From NCBI GenBank assembly GCA_902629285.1, contig CACOQN010000004.1, positions 43,032 to 107,031 of the forward strand: 64,000 nucleotides of DNA, given 5' to 3'. The notes under the pieces were generated by a model. It searched no databases. It was not told the origin of the DNA and saw nothing but the letters and a program-made list of their open reading frames with translations. Source of the DNA: an uncultured Pelagibacteraceae bacterium. Lineage in GTDB: Bacteria > Pseudomonadota > Alphaproteobacteria > Pelagibacterales > Pelagibacteraceae. The position numbers and the translations under genes are program-made. Positions within the stretch are counted from its first letter, which is position 1, and each line of letters opens with the position of its first letter. Shown piece by piece: positions 34,174 through 43,822 of this stretch.

Positions 34174-36599
34174 TTTTTTTTTATTTTTTCTAAAGTTCTT
34201 GTTATAAATCTTGGTGTTAAAGTTTTTATAGGGTTTACAGTAGTCTGTAAATCTTTAGGGGGACCTTTAATTTTAAAGCTAACTCCAAAAACACCATCGC
34301 CTACTTTCTTTCCAATTAATAAATCTCCAAGTATAGGTATTGAAGCAATAGATCTGTTGACTGTTGTTGCGGGAACTAAGGTTCCTCTTAAGCTAATTAA
34401 TTTATCTTCCTCAATGTAACCTTCTAATAAAATAGATATTGCCGGGCCAATTGCGTATAACTCTTGAATTCTCATAAGCTTATCTTGATTAGTGAAATTC
34501 ATCTCAAAATCTGTAAATCTAATCCCTTCTCCAGTAAGTAAGTCTGCTATTCCTTTGAGAGATGCCAAAGCCAACAACTTGGCTAGTGCTGGAATTTCTT
34601 GAACTTTAAAATTATCAATTACTAATTTAGAGTTTGAGACTCCATCTTTTTTTAAAGAGTAAAAATCTAAATATCCCTCTCTATCATCTTTAAATCCTTT
34701 AATGAATTTATATCTATCTACTAGAGGTTTTGCCTTAGATGAGAAAAGAGTAGTAATTTTTTCACCTTGATCATTTGTTTTAATTGTAAATTTTATATTT
34801 TGTGAATTGTTATAAAAGGCTAAAATATCTGCTTCTTCCACTTTATTATTAATAATACTTACCTTTCCATTTAAATCCTTAACAAAGTTTATTTTGTCAA
34901 AGTAAACTTCCTCAAAATTTAAGTCAATAGTTAGGTTATTTTCAAAAAGATTGTTTTCCTTTTTATCATCGGCATCCAGTAGACTCGAAATTAAAGAATT
35001 TGCATTAAATGAAATACCATCAATTAAATAATTTTGACCTTCTACTTTTTTTATAAAGTAATTATTTTTTTTATTTTCTGTGTCTAAATAATTAAAATTT
35101 GCCTGATCAATTTTTATTATTTGATTAGAATCGTTGAGAGAAAGATTTTTAATTTTAATTGTATTATTTTCTTCGTTGATAAAAAATTTATTTATATTTA
35201 GATTTTTATTATTTTTTAATTCTCCATTAATAAGAAGTCTCATTTTACTTTTATCTTTTTTTTTATAATTAATATTATCAATTTTAAATTTTGTATTTTT
35301 TAAATTTAAATTAGTGTTAAAACTTATTTTATTTTCTTTTTTCTTAATAAAATAATCAATTTCTTCAAAATCTTTATCGATTTTAAATTGTCCAGCACCT
35401 GAAAAAGCTAGGTTATTATTTTTAAAATTAATTTTTATTTTTTGATTCTGAAAATAAATATTTTTATTAGTTTGAGGGAAGAACGGTTTTAAAAATTCTT
35501 TTTGCTTTAAAACTATATTTTTTAAAAATAATTGTGAGTCTATAATTAAATTCTTATTTTTTTTATTTATTAAATATTTTATTTCATTTACTTCTTCAGT
35601 ATTTAACTGAATTTGACCTTCACCACTAATTGATAAATTCTTGTCTTTATAATTTAAATTTATTTTATGATTATCAAGTAAAATTAAGTCATCTACCTCA
35701 GGAAAATAATTATTAATTATTTTTAATTTTTTATATTTTAGCTGAGTAATATTTATTTCAGAACTTAATATAATATTTTTAACTTTTAATTTTTCATTTA
35801 TTTCGAAAGAAAATTGATTATTTGATTTAAATTTAGCATCATTAATAATTATATTTTCTAAACTTAAATTTAATAATTTTAATATATTTGAATTTAAACT
35901 TGATTGATCGTTTTCGACAATAGCATCAATTAGAAAGCTTTTATTTTTCTTTTTTATGTTTATTTTTTTTGAAAAAAATTTTACCTCTTCTGCTTTGAAA
36001 TTTATTTCATTAAAAAAATAATTATCTTTTTGAAAATTGAATTTAAAATTTATATTCTTAAAATTAGCCTTGTTTAAAAAATTAATACTTGCATCTTTAA
36101 TCAAACCTTCGATTTCATAATCATTTTTAATTTTACCATTTTCGTCAATGTTCAGGCTCAGATCTAAAATAATATAACCTTTTTTTACGATTTTTTCTAA
36201 TATAAGTAATTCAGGTTTGTAGGTTGTAGTACGAATAAATTTGATTAGATCGTTTAATAATATCGACTTAGTTTTTACCTCTATATTTGATGATGAAATT
36301 TTCTGTTGAAATAAAGAACTCAGCGAAACTTGAGTTTTTATGCTTTCTAATGCTAAAGGTTTTTTTGAAAAATATACTGTGGTACCAACTGTTTTTGCAT
36401 AAATTTTTAGTTTAAAAGGATCTAGAGTTAATTTAATTTTTTTTAAATCAACATCTATGTTTTTATTGATTTCAAAAATTCTATTTTTAATTTGATCGTT
36501 AAATTTATCTGTCTCTATGCCCATAGTACTAAGGTAAACCGTAAAAATAACTAACACTGACAGAAGTAGTATAAAATATTTTAAAATATTATATTTCAT
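34170..36599 (-). CDS. AsmA/YhdP-like envelope protein
   Basis: This 809-residue protein has one N-terminal membrane anchor (about residues 7-27) and a long beta-rich periplasmic region of low-complexity K/N/I/L repeats. The conserved C-terminal block LASLKGIADLLTGEGI, GPAISILLEG and TVNPIKTLTPRF is characteristic of AsmA-like/YhdP proteins. These form periplasmic bridges implicated in phospholipid transport to the outer membrane. It overlaps prfB by four bases. Divergence of the middle is normal for the family. Confidence 0.8.
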   Translation of the reverse strand: MKYNILKYFILLLSVLVIFTVYLSTMGIETDKFNDQIKNRIFEINKNIDVDLKKIKLTLDPFKLKIYAKTVGTTVYFSKKPLALESIKTQVSLSSLFQQKISSSNIEVKTKSILLNDLIKFIRTTTYKPELLILEKIVKKGYIILDLSLNIDENGKIKNDYEIEGLIKDASINFLNKANFKNINFKFNFQKDNYFFNEINFKAEEVKFFSKKINIKKKNKSFLIDAIVENDQSSLNSNILKLLNLSLENIIINDAKFKSNNQFSFEINEKLKVKNIILSSEINITQLKYKKLKIINNYFPEVDDLILLDNHKINLNYKDKNLSISGEGQIQLNTEEVNEIKYLINKKNKNLIIDSQLFLKNIVLKQKEFLKPFFPQTNKNIYFQNQKIKINFKNNNLAFSGAGQFKIDKDFEEIDYFIKKKENKISFNTNLNLKNTKFKIDNINYKKKDKSKMRLLINGELKNNKNLNINKFFINEENNTIKIKNLSLNDSNQIIKIDQANFNYLDTENKKNNYFIKKVEGQNYLIDGISFNANSLISSLLDADDKKENNLFENNLTIDLNFEEVYFDKINFVKDLNGKVSIINNKVEEADILAFYNNSQNIKFTIKTNDQGEKITTLFSSKAKPLVDRYKFIKGFKDDREGYLDFYSLKKDGVSNSKLVIDNFKVQEIPALAKLLALASLKGIADLLTGEGIRFTDFEMNFTNQDKLMRIQELYAIGPAISILLEGYIEEDKLISLRGTLVPATTVNRSIASIPILGDLLIGKKVGDGVFGVSFKIKGPPKDLQTTVNPIKTLTPRFITRTLEKIKKN

Positions 36600-37691
36600 T
36601 TAATTTTATAAAGTGATTGTTCCAAAAATTCATCAATTTCTCCATCTAATACTTTTTCGGGACTTGAACTTTCAAAATTAGTTCTATTATCTTTAACAAG
36701 TCTGTATGGTTGTAATATATATGATCTGATTTGATGGCCCCAACCTATTTCAGATTTTGAACTTGCTACGTTTTGGTTTTCTTGTTCTCTTTTTTTAATC
36801 TCATAATCATACAATCTTGCTTTCAGCATATTCATGCATGTTTCTTTATTTTTATGTTGAGATCTTTCATTTTGACATTGAACAACAATTTTTGTGGGAA
36901 TATGTGTTATTCTAACAGCACTATCTGTTGTATTGACATGCTGGCCTCCTGCTCCACTAGAGCGATAAGTATCTATTCTTAAATCTTTTTCTAAAATATC
37001 TATTTTAATATTTTCGTCCACAACAGGATAAATCCAAACACTTGCAAAACTCGTATGTCGTCTAGCTCCAGAATCGAATGGAGATATTCTAATTAACCTA
37101 TGTATTCCTGACTCTTTTTTTAACCAACCAAAAACATAATCTCCATCAATTTTTATTGTTGCTGATTTTATTCCAGCTTCATCGCCTCTATGTTCACTAA
37201 TTAAACTTGACTTAAAATTTTTTTTGTCTGACCATTTTAAATACATTCGTCTTAGCATATCAGCCCAATCTTGACTTTCTGTTCCTCCAGCACCAGCGTG
37301 TATTTCAATATAACAATTTAAAGAATCGGCTTCACTGGATAAAAAACACTTAATTTCATTTTTTTTTACATTGCGTCTTAAATCTTTAATATTTTGTAAA
37401 ACTTCTTTTTGAACAGTTAAATTTTCTTCCTGTTTAGCTAATTCATTTAAATCATCTAAATCTTTCAGTTTTGCAACAGTGATATTTAAAGAATTAATTA
37501 AATCCTCATAAAGCTTCTTTTCTTTGACTACTCTCTGAGAATTATTTTTATCTTGCCAAAAATCGGCATTAAGCATTTGTGAATTTAAAGATTGTAGTTT
37601 TGAGTGAATTTTATTTTTTTCAAAGATACTCCTGTATTTTTTGATTAATTTTTAAAACTTCATCTTTAAAATTTTGAAAATTATTATCCAT
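36596..37691 (-). CDS. prfB: Peptide chain release factor 2 with programmed +1 frameshift
   Basis: RF2 ends translation at UGA and UAA. The gene starts at ATG 37691 and its first 23 codons end TAT-CTT before an in-frame TGA (37622-37620). Skipping one base (37622) joins 37691-37623 to the frame 37621-36596, giving 364 residues, the usual RF2 length. AGGAG stands directly before TAT CTT TGA, the same spacing as the E. coli frameshift site. RF2 motifs SPF (RISPFDSG) and GGQ (SSGAGGQHVNT) are present. The start overlaps the PBP1A stop (TAATG). Confidence 0.95.
37620..37637 (-). promoter_or_regulatory. RF2 autoregulatory frameshift signal
   Basis: On the minus strand the signal comprises an internal Shine-Dalgarno-like AGGAG, then TAT CTT and the TGA stop, followed by seven A residues. 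Low RF2 leaves the TGA unread and promotes slippage of the CTT-reading tRNA to the +1 frame, so RF2 adjusts its own synthesis. Confidence 0.93.
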
Positions 37692-40027
37692 TAGTAGAAC
37701 TTTAATATATTATTAGAGTCTAATCTATCTGAATTTGAATAAAGAACTTTGCCCTCAACTACATTTTCTTTTTTAAATACCTCTATAATTGTATTTTTTG
37801 ATGTAAAATTTGCTTTTTGACCAGTTGTTGGATCTACTACCATCATTACCGTTCCTTTGGCAGCTTTAAACGGTCTAGCTTCAGATTTTTTTACAGTATC
37901 ACCAATAAAGCTTTTAAAAATTGGTAAAGCAGTTTTAGATCCTGTCTCATATTTACCTAATGGAGTTGGGTTGTCATAGCCAACATAAACACCTACTAAT
38001 AAATTTGAGGTGAAACCAATAAACCAGGTATCAGTATTTTTATTTGTAGTACCAGTTTTTCCCGCAATATTTAATTCTAAATCTTTTAATTTTTTAGCTG
38101 TACCTCTTTTAACAACTCCTTCCAAAATAGATGTCATTTGAGAAGCGGTTTCAGGTGAAAAAATTTGCTCATAATTATTTTTAATCTCAGGATAATCGCT
38201 GCTTAAATAAGAAATTTGATTACAATTAACACATTTTCTTTGTTCATTATTGTAAATTGTATTTCCTTCACTATCTTGAATTCTATCTATCATAATAGGA
38301 TCGACAAGTTTTCCTCCATTAACAAACACTGAATATGCTGATGTAAGTTTTAACAATGTAGTTTCAGCAGAACCTAAAGATATAGATAAAAGTTCTTCAG
38401 GATTTTCATAAATTTTTAATTCTTTAGAAAAATTTATAATTTTTTCCAAACCTAAACTTTGTGCTATTCTCACCGTCATCAAATTTCTAGATTTTTCTAA
38501 ACCCACTCTAAGAGTTGATGGTCCATAAAACTTTTTTCCATAATTTTCTGGTTTCCACATTTTTAAATCATCCCCCTGATCTAAAACTAATGGAGCATCT
38601 AATATTAATGAAATAGGTGTGAAATTATTCTCTAAAGCTAAAGCATAAACAAATGGTTTAAAAGCAGATCCTGGCTGTCTCTTTGCTTGCGTTGCTCTAT
38701 TAAATTCGCTCTCTTTAAAACTAAAGCCACCACTAAGAGCTAAAACTCTTCCTGTGTATGGATCCATAACAACAATTCCACCATTAACCTTTGGTAGTTG
38801 TTTTAAACTAAAGAGATTGTCTTTAATATTTTTTACATAAATAACATCGCCTTTTTTTAACAATTTATTGAAATCTTTTTTTGTCCAGGAAATATCTTGA
38901 TATTCAATCACTCCATTAATTTTATCTTGTGTTTCTATGTTTACAGAAAATTTATTTATCTTTTTTACTATTGCAAGTTTCCACTGAATTGATTTTTCTA
39001 AATAAAAATCTTCTAAATTTTGACTCCATTCTGAATTGTAAATTTTATTAGTTAAGGCTCCTCTCCATCCTTTTCTTTTATCGTAAGAGATTAATCCATT
39101 TCTAAGTGAGTTTGTTGCTATTTTTTGTAACTTAAGGTCAATAGGAGTGTTTATATTAAAACCTTGTTTATATACCTTATCATAACTAAGAGTTTCAATA
39201 ACGCTTTTTCTTACATCTTCAATATAATATTGAGCATCTTCTAAATAAATTTTTTTGGCTTTCTTTAATTTAATATCTTCATCTTTAAGTATTTGATACC
39301 ATTCCTGAGTGATGTAGTTATTTTCTAATAAATTTTTTAATACCAAATTTCTTCTAAATTTTGCAACCTGTAAATCTCTATAGGGATTATATCTGCTTGG
39401 TGCTTTTGGTAGTGCTGCCAACAAAGCAGCTTCTGAATAATTTAAATCTCTAATTGATTTATCAAAATATTCTAAACTAGCAGCTGCTACTCCATAAGCT
39501 CCACTTCCGAGATAGATTTGATTAAGATAGAGTTCTAAAATTCTCTCTTTAGATAAGGCTCTCTCAATTCTAAAGGCTAAAATTGCCTCCTTAATTTTTC
39601 TATTCAAACTTACTTCGTTCGTCAGTAAAAAATTTTTAGCAACTTGCTGAGTTATTGTAGATGCCCCTTCCAGTCTCTTTGAAGATATAATATTAGAAAT
39701 ATTATTTATAACCGCCCTAATCACACCTTTAGCATCTACTCCAGGGTGTGAAAAAAAATTTTTATCCTCTGCAGATAAAAAAGAATTGATCACATTTTTT
39801 GGGATAGAATTGAAAGGTACAAATATTCTTTTTTCTTGAGAAAAGTCTGAAACTAACTCACCATTACCTGAATAAACCTTGCTGGAAACAGAAGGTTTAT
39901 AATTTTTTAAAAATTTATAATCAGGAAGATCATTAGAATATGTCCATAATATACCAATTATCAAAACACCTGATAAAATTAAAGAAGATGAAGCTAAAAT
40001 AAAGATATTCTTTATAAATCTATGCAT
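37691..40027 (-). CDS. mrcA: Penicillin-binding protein 1A (bifunctional)
   Basis: This inner-membrane enzyme polymerises and crosslinks peptidoglycan. The 778 residues start with a single anchor (about 8-30). The glycosyltransferase domain follows with EDKNFFSHPGVD and EGASTITQQVAKN. A transpeptidase domain has the active serine in RQPGSAFKPF, the SRN box and KTGTTNKNTDTWF. It precedes prfB as in many alphaproteobacteria; the amidase gene commonly between rne and mrcA is absent here. Confidence 0.93.
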   Translation of the reverse strand: MHRFIKNIFILASSSLILSGVLIIGILWTYSNDLPDYKFLKNYKPSVSSKVYSGNGELVSDFSQEKRIFVPFNSIPKNVINSFLSAEDKNFFSHPGVDAKGVIRAVINNISNIISSKRLEGASTITQQVAKNFLLTNEVSLNRKIKEAILAFRIERALSKERILELYLNQIYLGSGAYGVAAASLEYFDKSIRDLNYSEAALLAALPKAPSRYNPYRDLQVAKFRRNLVLKNLLENNYITQEWYQILKDEDIKLKKAKKIYLEDAQYYIEDVRKSVIETLSYDKVYKQGFNINTPIDLKLQKIATNSLRNGLISYDKRKGWRGALTNKIYNSEWSQNLEDFYLEKSIQWKLAIVKKINKFSVNIETQDKINGVIEYQDISWTKKDFNKLLKKGDVIYVKNIKDNLFSLKQLPKVNGGIVVMDPYTGRVLALSGGFSFKESEFNRATQAKRQPGSAFKPFVYALALENNFTPISLILDAPLVLDQGDDLKMWKPENYGKKFYGPSTLRVGLEKSRNLMTVRIAQSLGLEKIINFSKELKIYENPEELLSISLGSAETTLLKLTSAYSVFVNGGKLVDPIMIDRIQDSEGNTIYNNEQRKCVNCNQISYLSSDYPEIKNNYEQIFSPETASQMTSILEGVVKRGTAKKLKDLELNIAGKTGTTNKNTDTWFIGFTSNLLVGVYVGYDNPTPLGKYETGSKTALPIFKSFIGDTVKKSEARPFKAAKGTVMMVVDPTTGQKANFTSKNTIIEVFKKENVVEGKVLYSNSDRLDSNNILKFY

Positions 40028-40129
40028 TTTAATATCATTATATCTTGGAATTTGTTAAAGATGTGGCAAAACAATTAAACAAAATTTAATAAAATTTAGA
40101 AAATTAATGAAAAAAACAATCAAAATACT

Positions 40130-41947
40130 ATGGAGAAAAATTTATATATTGATGCATCGCATCCTAATGAAACTAGAGTGGTTCTTAAATCAGGTGATAA
40201 TATTGAAGATTACGAATACGAAGGTTTAAAAAATAACTTAATAAAAAATAATATTTATTTAGGTAAAGTAAGTAGAATTGAGCCTTCATTACAGGCAGCT
40301 TTTATTGATTTTGGAAGAGAAAGACATGGTTTTCTGTCATTTAATGATATTCAATCTGATTATTATCAAATTCCAAAAGCAGATTTAGAAAAAATAAAAG
40401 AAGAAGAAGAAAAAGCAAGGGAGGAGCTCTCAAAAGAGGTTGAGGCTAAAGAGGAAGAAAATATTTTAGAAGGAAAATTAGAAATAGATGATCCTATTGA
40501 AAAAGAAGTTCAAGAACAAATAGATGAAGACGTAAATAATAAGGATGCTGTTATTAATAAATACAATTCAGAAGTTGATAAAGTTAAAAAAAAAGAGAAT
40601 AAATTTAAATTTAAGAGATATAAAATTCAGGAAGTGATTAAACCTAATCAAGTTATTCTTGTTCAGGTTATAAAAGATGAAAGAGGTCAAAAAGGTGCTG
40701 CTTTAAGTACTTTCATTTCAATTGCTGGAAAATATATAGTTTTAATGCCTAACACTCCTAAAGGAGGTGGAATTTCAAGAAAAATTTTTAATCCAGCAGA
40801 TAGAAAAAAAATCAGAACTATTTTAAATGAAATACAGATACCTAAAGAAATGGGTCTAATAGTTAGAACTGCAGGAAGTAATAAAACAAAAAATGAAATT
40901 AATAATGATTTAATCACTTTGATTAATACTTGGGGTCAGATAAAAGAAAATGCAATTAACTCAATAGCACCTTCATTAATACATCAAGAAAGTGAAATTA
41001 TAAAAAGAACGTTAAGAGATATGTTTGATGACAATACTCAAAATGTATTTGTGGAAGGAAACGAAGGATATAAAAAAGCACAATTATTTATGAAAACCAT
41101 GATGCCATCGAGTGTTAAAAAAGTAAAAAAATATAGAGGTAAAATTCCATTATTTATACAAGAAAGTATTGAGCAAAAATTAAATCAAATATTTGAATCT
41201 GAAATTAAACTAAAATCAGGGGGATATTTAGTGATTAACCCAACTGAAGCTTTAGTATCAATAGATATAAATTCTGGTAGTTCAATAAAAGGGAAAAATG
41301 TAGAAAGTACTGCCTTAGATACAAATATTGAAGCTGCTGAAGAAATAGCAAGACAAATAAAAATAAGAGATTTATCAGGTTTAATTATCATAGATTTTAT
41401 TGATATGCTCAGTTACGGGAATAGAAGATTAGTAGAAAAAAAACTTAAAGAAAAATGCAGGGCAGATAGAGCAAGAATTCAAATCGGTAGAATAAGTAAT
41501 TTTGGTCTTTTAGAAATGTCCAGACAAAGGTTAAGAGAAAGTGCTATAAAATGGAAAGTTACATTGACCGATGAGTCTTTCGCCCAAAAACTTCTTAAGA
41601 TTGTTGAGTTAAAAGCTGTTATAAATAAAGCTAAATTTGTTGAATTAAAAGTTTGTGGAAAAATTTCAGATTTTCTCAAAGAGAATTTTGTTAATGACTT
41701 AACTTATTTTGAAAAAAAAAATAAAATAACAATAGATATTATCAGCGATAACTCATTAATTATACCTGAATATATAATAGATGTTAAAAATAAATCAAAA
41801 AAAACTATTGAACTTATAGAATATCAAGAAAAACTAAAAAATTTAGATATTCAAATTAAAGAGAGTAAATTTATTGAAAAAAAAAGTAAAAGTAAAACTA
41901 ATAAAAAAACTTATAAAAAAAAAAGATTTTATAAAAAAACTAAATAA
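40130..41947 (+). CDS. rne: Ribonuclease E/G family endoribonuclease
   Basis: This 605-residue enzyme starts MEKNLYIDASHPNETRVVL. It has an S1 domain interrupted by an acidic, coiled-coil-like insert (about residues 85-160), a 5'-sensor/RNase H-like core, and DNase I-like metal aspartates Asp379 (SIDINSG) and Asp422 (IDFIDM). The MSRQRL helix is intact, but the CPxC zinc-link that normally follows is missing. The C-terminus is a short lysine-rich tail, not a long scaffold. It is longer than RNase G and shorter than RNase E. Confidence 0.9.
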   Translation: MEKNLYIDASHPNETRVVLKSGDNIEDYEYEGLKNNLIKNNIYLGKVSRIEPSLQAAFIDFGRERHGFLSFNDIQSDYYQIPKADLEKIKEEEEKAREELSKEVEAKEEENILEGKLEIDDPIEKEVQEQIDEDVNNKDAVINKYNSEVDKVKKKENKFKFKRYKIQEVIKPNQVILVQVIKDERGQKGAALSTFISIAGKYIVLMPNTPKGGGISRKIFNPADRKKIRTILNEIQIPKEMGLIVRTAGSNKTKNEINNDLITLINTWGQIKENAINSIAPSLIHQESEIIKRTLRDMFDDNTQNVFVEGNEGYKKAQLFMKTMMPSSVKKVKKYRGKIPLFIQESIEQKLNQIFESEIKLKSGGYLVINPTEALVSIDINSGSSIKGKNVESTALDTNIEAAEEIARQIKIRDLSGLIIIDFIDMLSYGNRRLVEKKLKEKCRADRARIQIGRISNFGLLEMSRQRLRESAIKWKVTLTDESFAQKLLKIVELKAVINKAKFVELKVCGKISDFLKENFVNDLTYFEKKNKITIDIISDNSLIIPEYIIDVKNKSKKTIELIEYQEKLKNLDIQIKESKFIEKKSKSKTNKKTYKKKRFYKKTK

Positions 41948-42728
41948 CTCCTTTTAATGGAGAAGATGGTTTGCCCATTAAAATTTTATTAATTCTTCCA
42001 GATTTATAAGATTGTCTTCCTGCAATAACTGCATTTTTAAAAGCAAGTGCCATATCAAAAGGTTTTTTTGCTTTTGCAATAGCTGTATTAACAAGTACAC
42101 CGTCGCATCCCAATTCCATTGCAATTGTTGCATCAGAAGCTTGACCTAAACCAGCATCAATTATTAATGGAAGTTTAGTTTGTTTTCTTATTATCTGAAT
42201 ATTAATTTTATTTTGAATTCCTAAACCTGAGCCAATTGGAGCTGCAAGCGGCATTATGGCTTCAGCACCTGAATTTTCTAAACGTTTTGCCATTAATGGA
42301 TCATCATTACAATAGACCATTACTTTAAATCCTTCTTTTGCTAAAACTTCAGTTGATTTTAAAGTTTCAATCATTTCAGGAAACAAGTTTTTTTTGTCAC
42401 CTAAAACTTCAAGTTTCACTAATTTCCATCCTCCAATTTCTCTTGCCAGTCTAAGTGTTCGTAGTGCTTCTTTTGAATTAAAGCACCCCGCAGTATTTGG
42501 TAAATATGTAATTTTTTTTGGATCTATATAATCCATTAATAATGGTTTGTTTTTATCAACAATATTTACCCTCCTAACTGCAACAGTAACAATTTCAGCT
42601 CCTGATAATTTTATAGCTTTTGCGCATTCAGACATACTTTTATATTTTCCAGTGCCAACAATTAATCTTGAATTGAAACTTTTATTAGCAATAATTAAAT
42701 TATCTTTTTTCAAACTAGCCACCTCCAA
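41940..42728 (-). CDS. thiG: Thiazole synthase ThiG
   Basis: ThiG makes the thiazole phosphate of thiamine from deoxyxylulose phosphate, a glycine-derived imine and ThiS sulfur. The 262-residue TIM barrel has LIVGTGKY, TVAVRRVN, the Schiff-base lysine in VKLEVLGDK and AAPIGSGLGI. It overlaps thiS by 14 bp and the convergent rne by 8 bp. ThiF and ThiO/ThiH are not in the window. Confidence 0.94.
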   Translation of the reverse strand: MEVASLKKDNLIIANKSFNSRLIVGTGKYKSMSECAKAIKLSGAEIVTVAVRRVNIVDKNKPLLMDYIDPKKITYLPNTAGCFNSKEALRTLRLAREIGGWKLVKLEVLGDKKNLFPEMIETLKSTEVLAKEGFKVMVYCNDDPLMAKRLENSGAEAIMPLAAPIGSGLGIQNKINIQIIRKQTKLPLIIDAGLGQASDATIAMELGCDGVLVNTAIAKAKKPFDMALAFKNAVIAGRQSYKSGRINKILMGKPSSPLKGVI

Positions 42729-42933
42729 TAAAATGAACTATTTCAATTTTATCATTTTTTTTGATTTTTATTTTATTAATATTTTTTTTATCTATTATCT
42801 CTTCATTAAGCTCAATTGCTACTTTTTTTAAAGGAATTTTTAGTATTTTTAATAAATCTGATAGTTGATAATCTTTCATTAAATATTTTACTTTACCATT
42901 TACTTTTATTTTTATTTTTTTTATTTTTTTCAT
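42715..42933 (-). CDS. thiS: Sulfur carrier protein ThiS
   Basis: This 72-residue ubiquitin-like carrier ends FIGGG, providing the C-terminal GG that is adenylated and thiocarboxylated for ThiG. VAIELNEEII resembles the family core. It is unusually lysine- and isoleucine-rich, reflecting the A+T-rich genome. The stop lies inside the thiG start region, so the two are co-translated. Confidence 0.88.
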   Translation of the reverse strand: MKKIKKIKIKVNGKVKYLMKDYQLSDLLKILKIPLKKVAIELNEEIIDKKNINKIKIKKNDKIEIVHFIGGG

Positions 42934-42949
42934 CGTATATAAATGCTAA

Positions 42950-43396
42950 ATGAATAATAAAATAATTATTATTAATGGTCCAAATCTTAATCTATTAGGT
43001 GAAAGAGAACAATCACAATATGGATCTACTAGTTTTCAAGAGCTTAAAAGAAATTGTTTAAAAAAAGGGAAAGAAATAGGTCTCGAGCTTGAATTTTTAC
43101 AATCCAATATTGAGGGAGAATTGGTAAATGCAATTCAAGATGCTAGAAATGCATATGATGCAATGATTATAAATGCTGCTGGTTTTACTCACACCTCTGT
43201 AGCGATTAGAGATGCTCTTGAGATTTTTAAAAAGCCAATTATTGAGCTTCATTTAACAAATATTTATAAAAGAGAAGAATTTAGACATAAATCTCTCATA
43301 AGTGGTGTTGTCACTGGAGGAATTTTTGGACTTGGAGCTGAAGGTTATATTTTGGCCATAATTTCAATACAAAAGCTTTTGCAGAATGAAAATTGA
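42950..43396 (+). CDS. aroQ: 3-dehydroquinate dehydratase type II
   Basis: AroQ catalyses the third step of the shikimate pathway. The 148 residues include INGPNLNLLGERE with the catalytic arginine region, a tyrosine in QYGS, NAAGFTHTSVAIRDAL and the His/Arg block LTNIYKREEFRHKS. It leads aroQ-accB-accC, a common alphaproteobacterial order, and overlaps accB by 11 bp. Confidence 0.95.
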   Translation: MNNKIIIINGPNLNLLGEREQSQYGSTSFQELKRNCLKKGKEIGLELEFLQSNIEGELVNAIQDARNAYDAMIINAAGFTHTSVAIRDALEIFKKPIIELHLTNIYKREEFRHKSLISGVVTGGIFGLGAEGYILAIISIQKLLQNEN

Positions 43397-43820
43397 TAAA
43401 AAAATAATAAAAGAATTAAGTGACTATTTGCAGGAATTTAATCTTACAGAGATAGAGATTACAGAAAAAGATACTAAAATTAAAGTATCAAAAAATAATG
43501 TATCAATAAATAATCAACCACAGGTAATATCTCCATCTTTAACAACAAAAAAAGAATCCTCAATTGCAAATAAAAATTTAAATTCAGGAATTGAAATAAC
43601 TTCACCTATTATTGGAACGGCATATCATGCGCCAGAGCCAGGAGCTAAAAAATTTGTTGAAATAGGAAAAAAAATTAAAAAAGGTGATACAATTATGATT
43701 GTTGAAGCTATGAAAACAATGAATCATGTTCCTTCGACATCTGATGGTGTAGTAAAAGAGATTTGTGTAGAGGACGGACAACCTGTCGAATTTGGTCAAA
43801 CTATTATTATCTTAGATTAA
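43386..43820 (+). CDS. accB: Biotin carboxyl carrier protein of acetyl-CoA carboxylase
   Basis: AccB carries the biotin that moves carboxyl groups in malonyl-CoA synthesis. The 144-residue protein has an N-terminal helix, a linker (about 40-68) and a C-terminal biotinyl domain with Lys110 in VEAMKTMNHV. It begins inside aroQ and ends three bases before the accC start. Confidence 0.95.
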   Translation: MKIDKKIIKELSDYLQEFNLTEIEITEKDTKIKVSKNNVSINNQPQVISPSLTTKKESSIANKNLNSGIEITSPIIGTAYHAPEPGAKKFVEIGKKIKKGDTIMIVEAMKTMNHVPSTSDGVVKEICVEDGQPVEFGQTIIILD

Positions 43821-43822
43821 AA

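Noticed and set aside
36596..37576. RF2 as a gene starting at an internal ATG (37576)
   Set aside because: The conserved N-terminus continues upstream in the +1 frame to a canonical frameshift site and a coupled ATG at 37691.
40385..40620. Foreign insertion in the RNase E S1 domain
   Set aside because: The acidic coiled-coil-like insert is in frame and such S1 inserts are common in alphaproteobacterial RNase E.
43763..43822. N-terminal extension of AccC
   Set aside because: It overlaps accB; the universal MFKKILIANRGEIAVRI start is at 43823.
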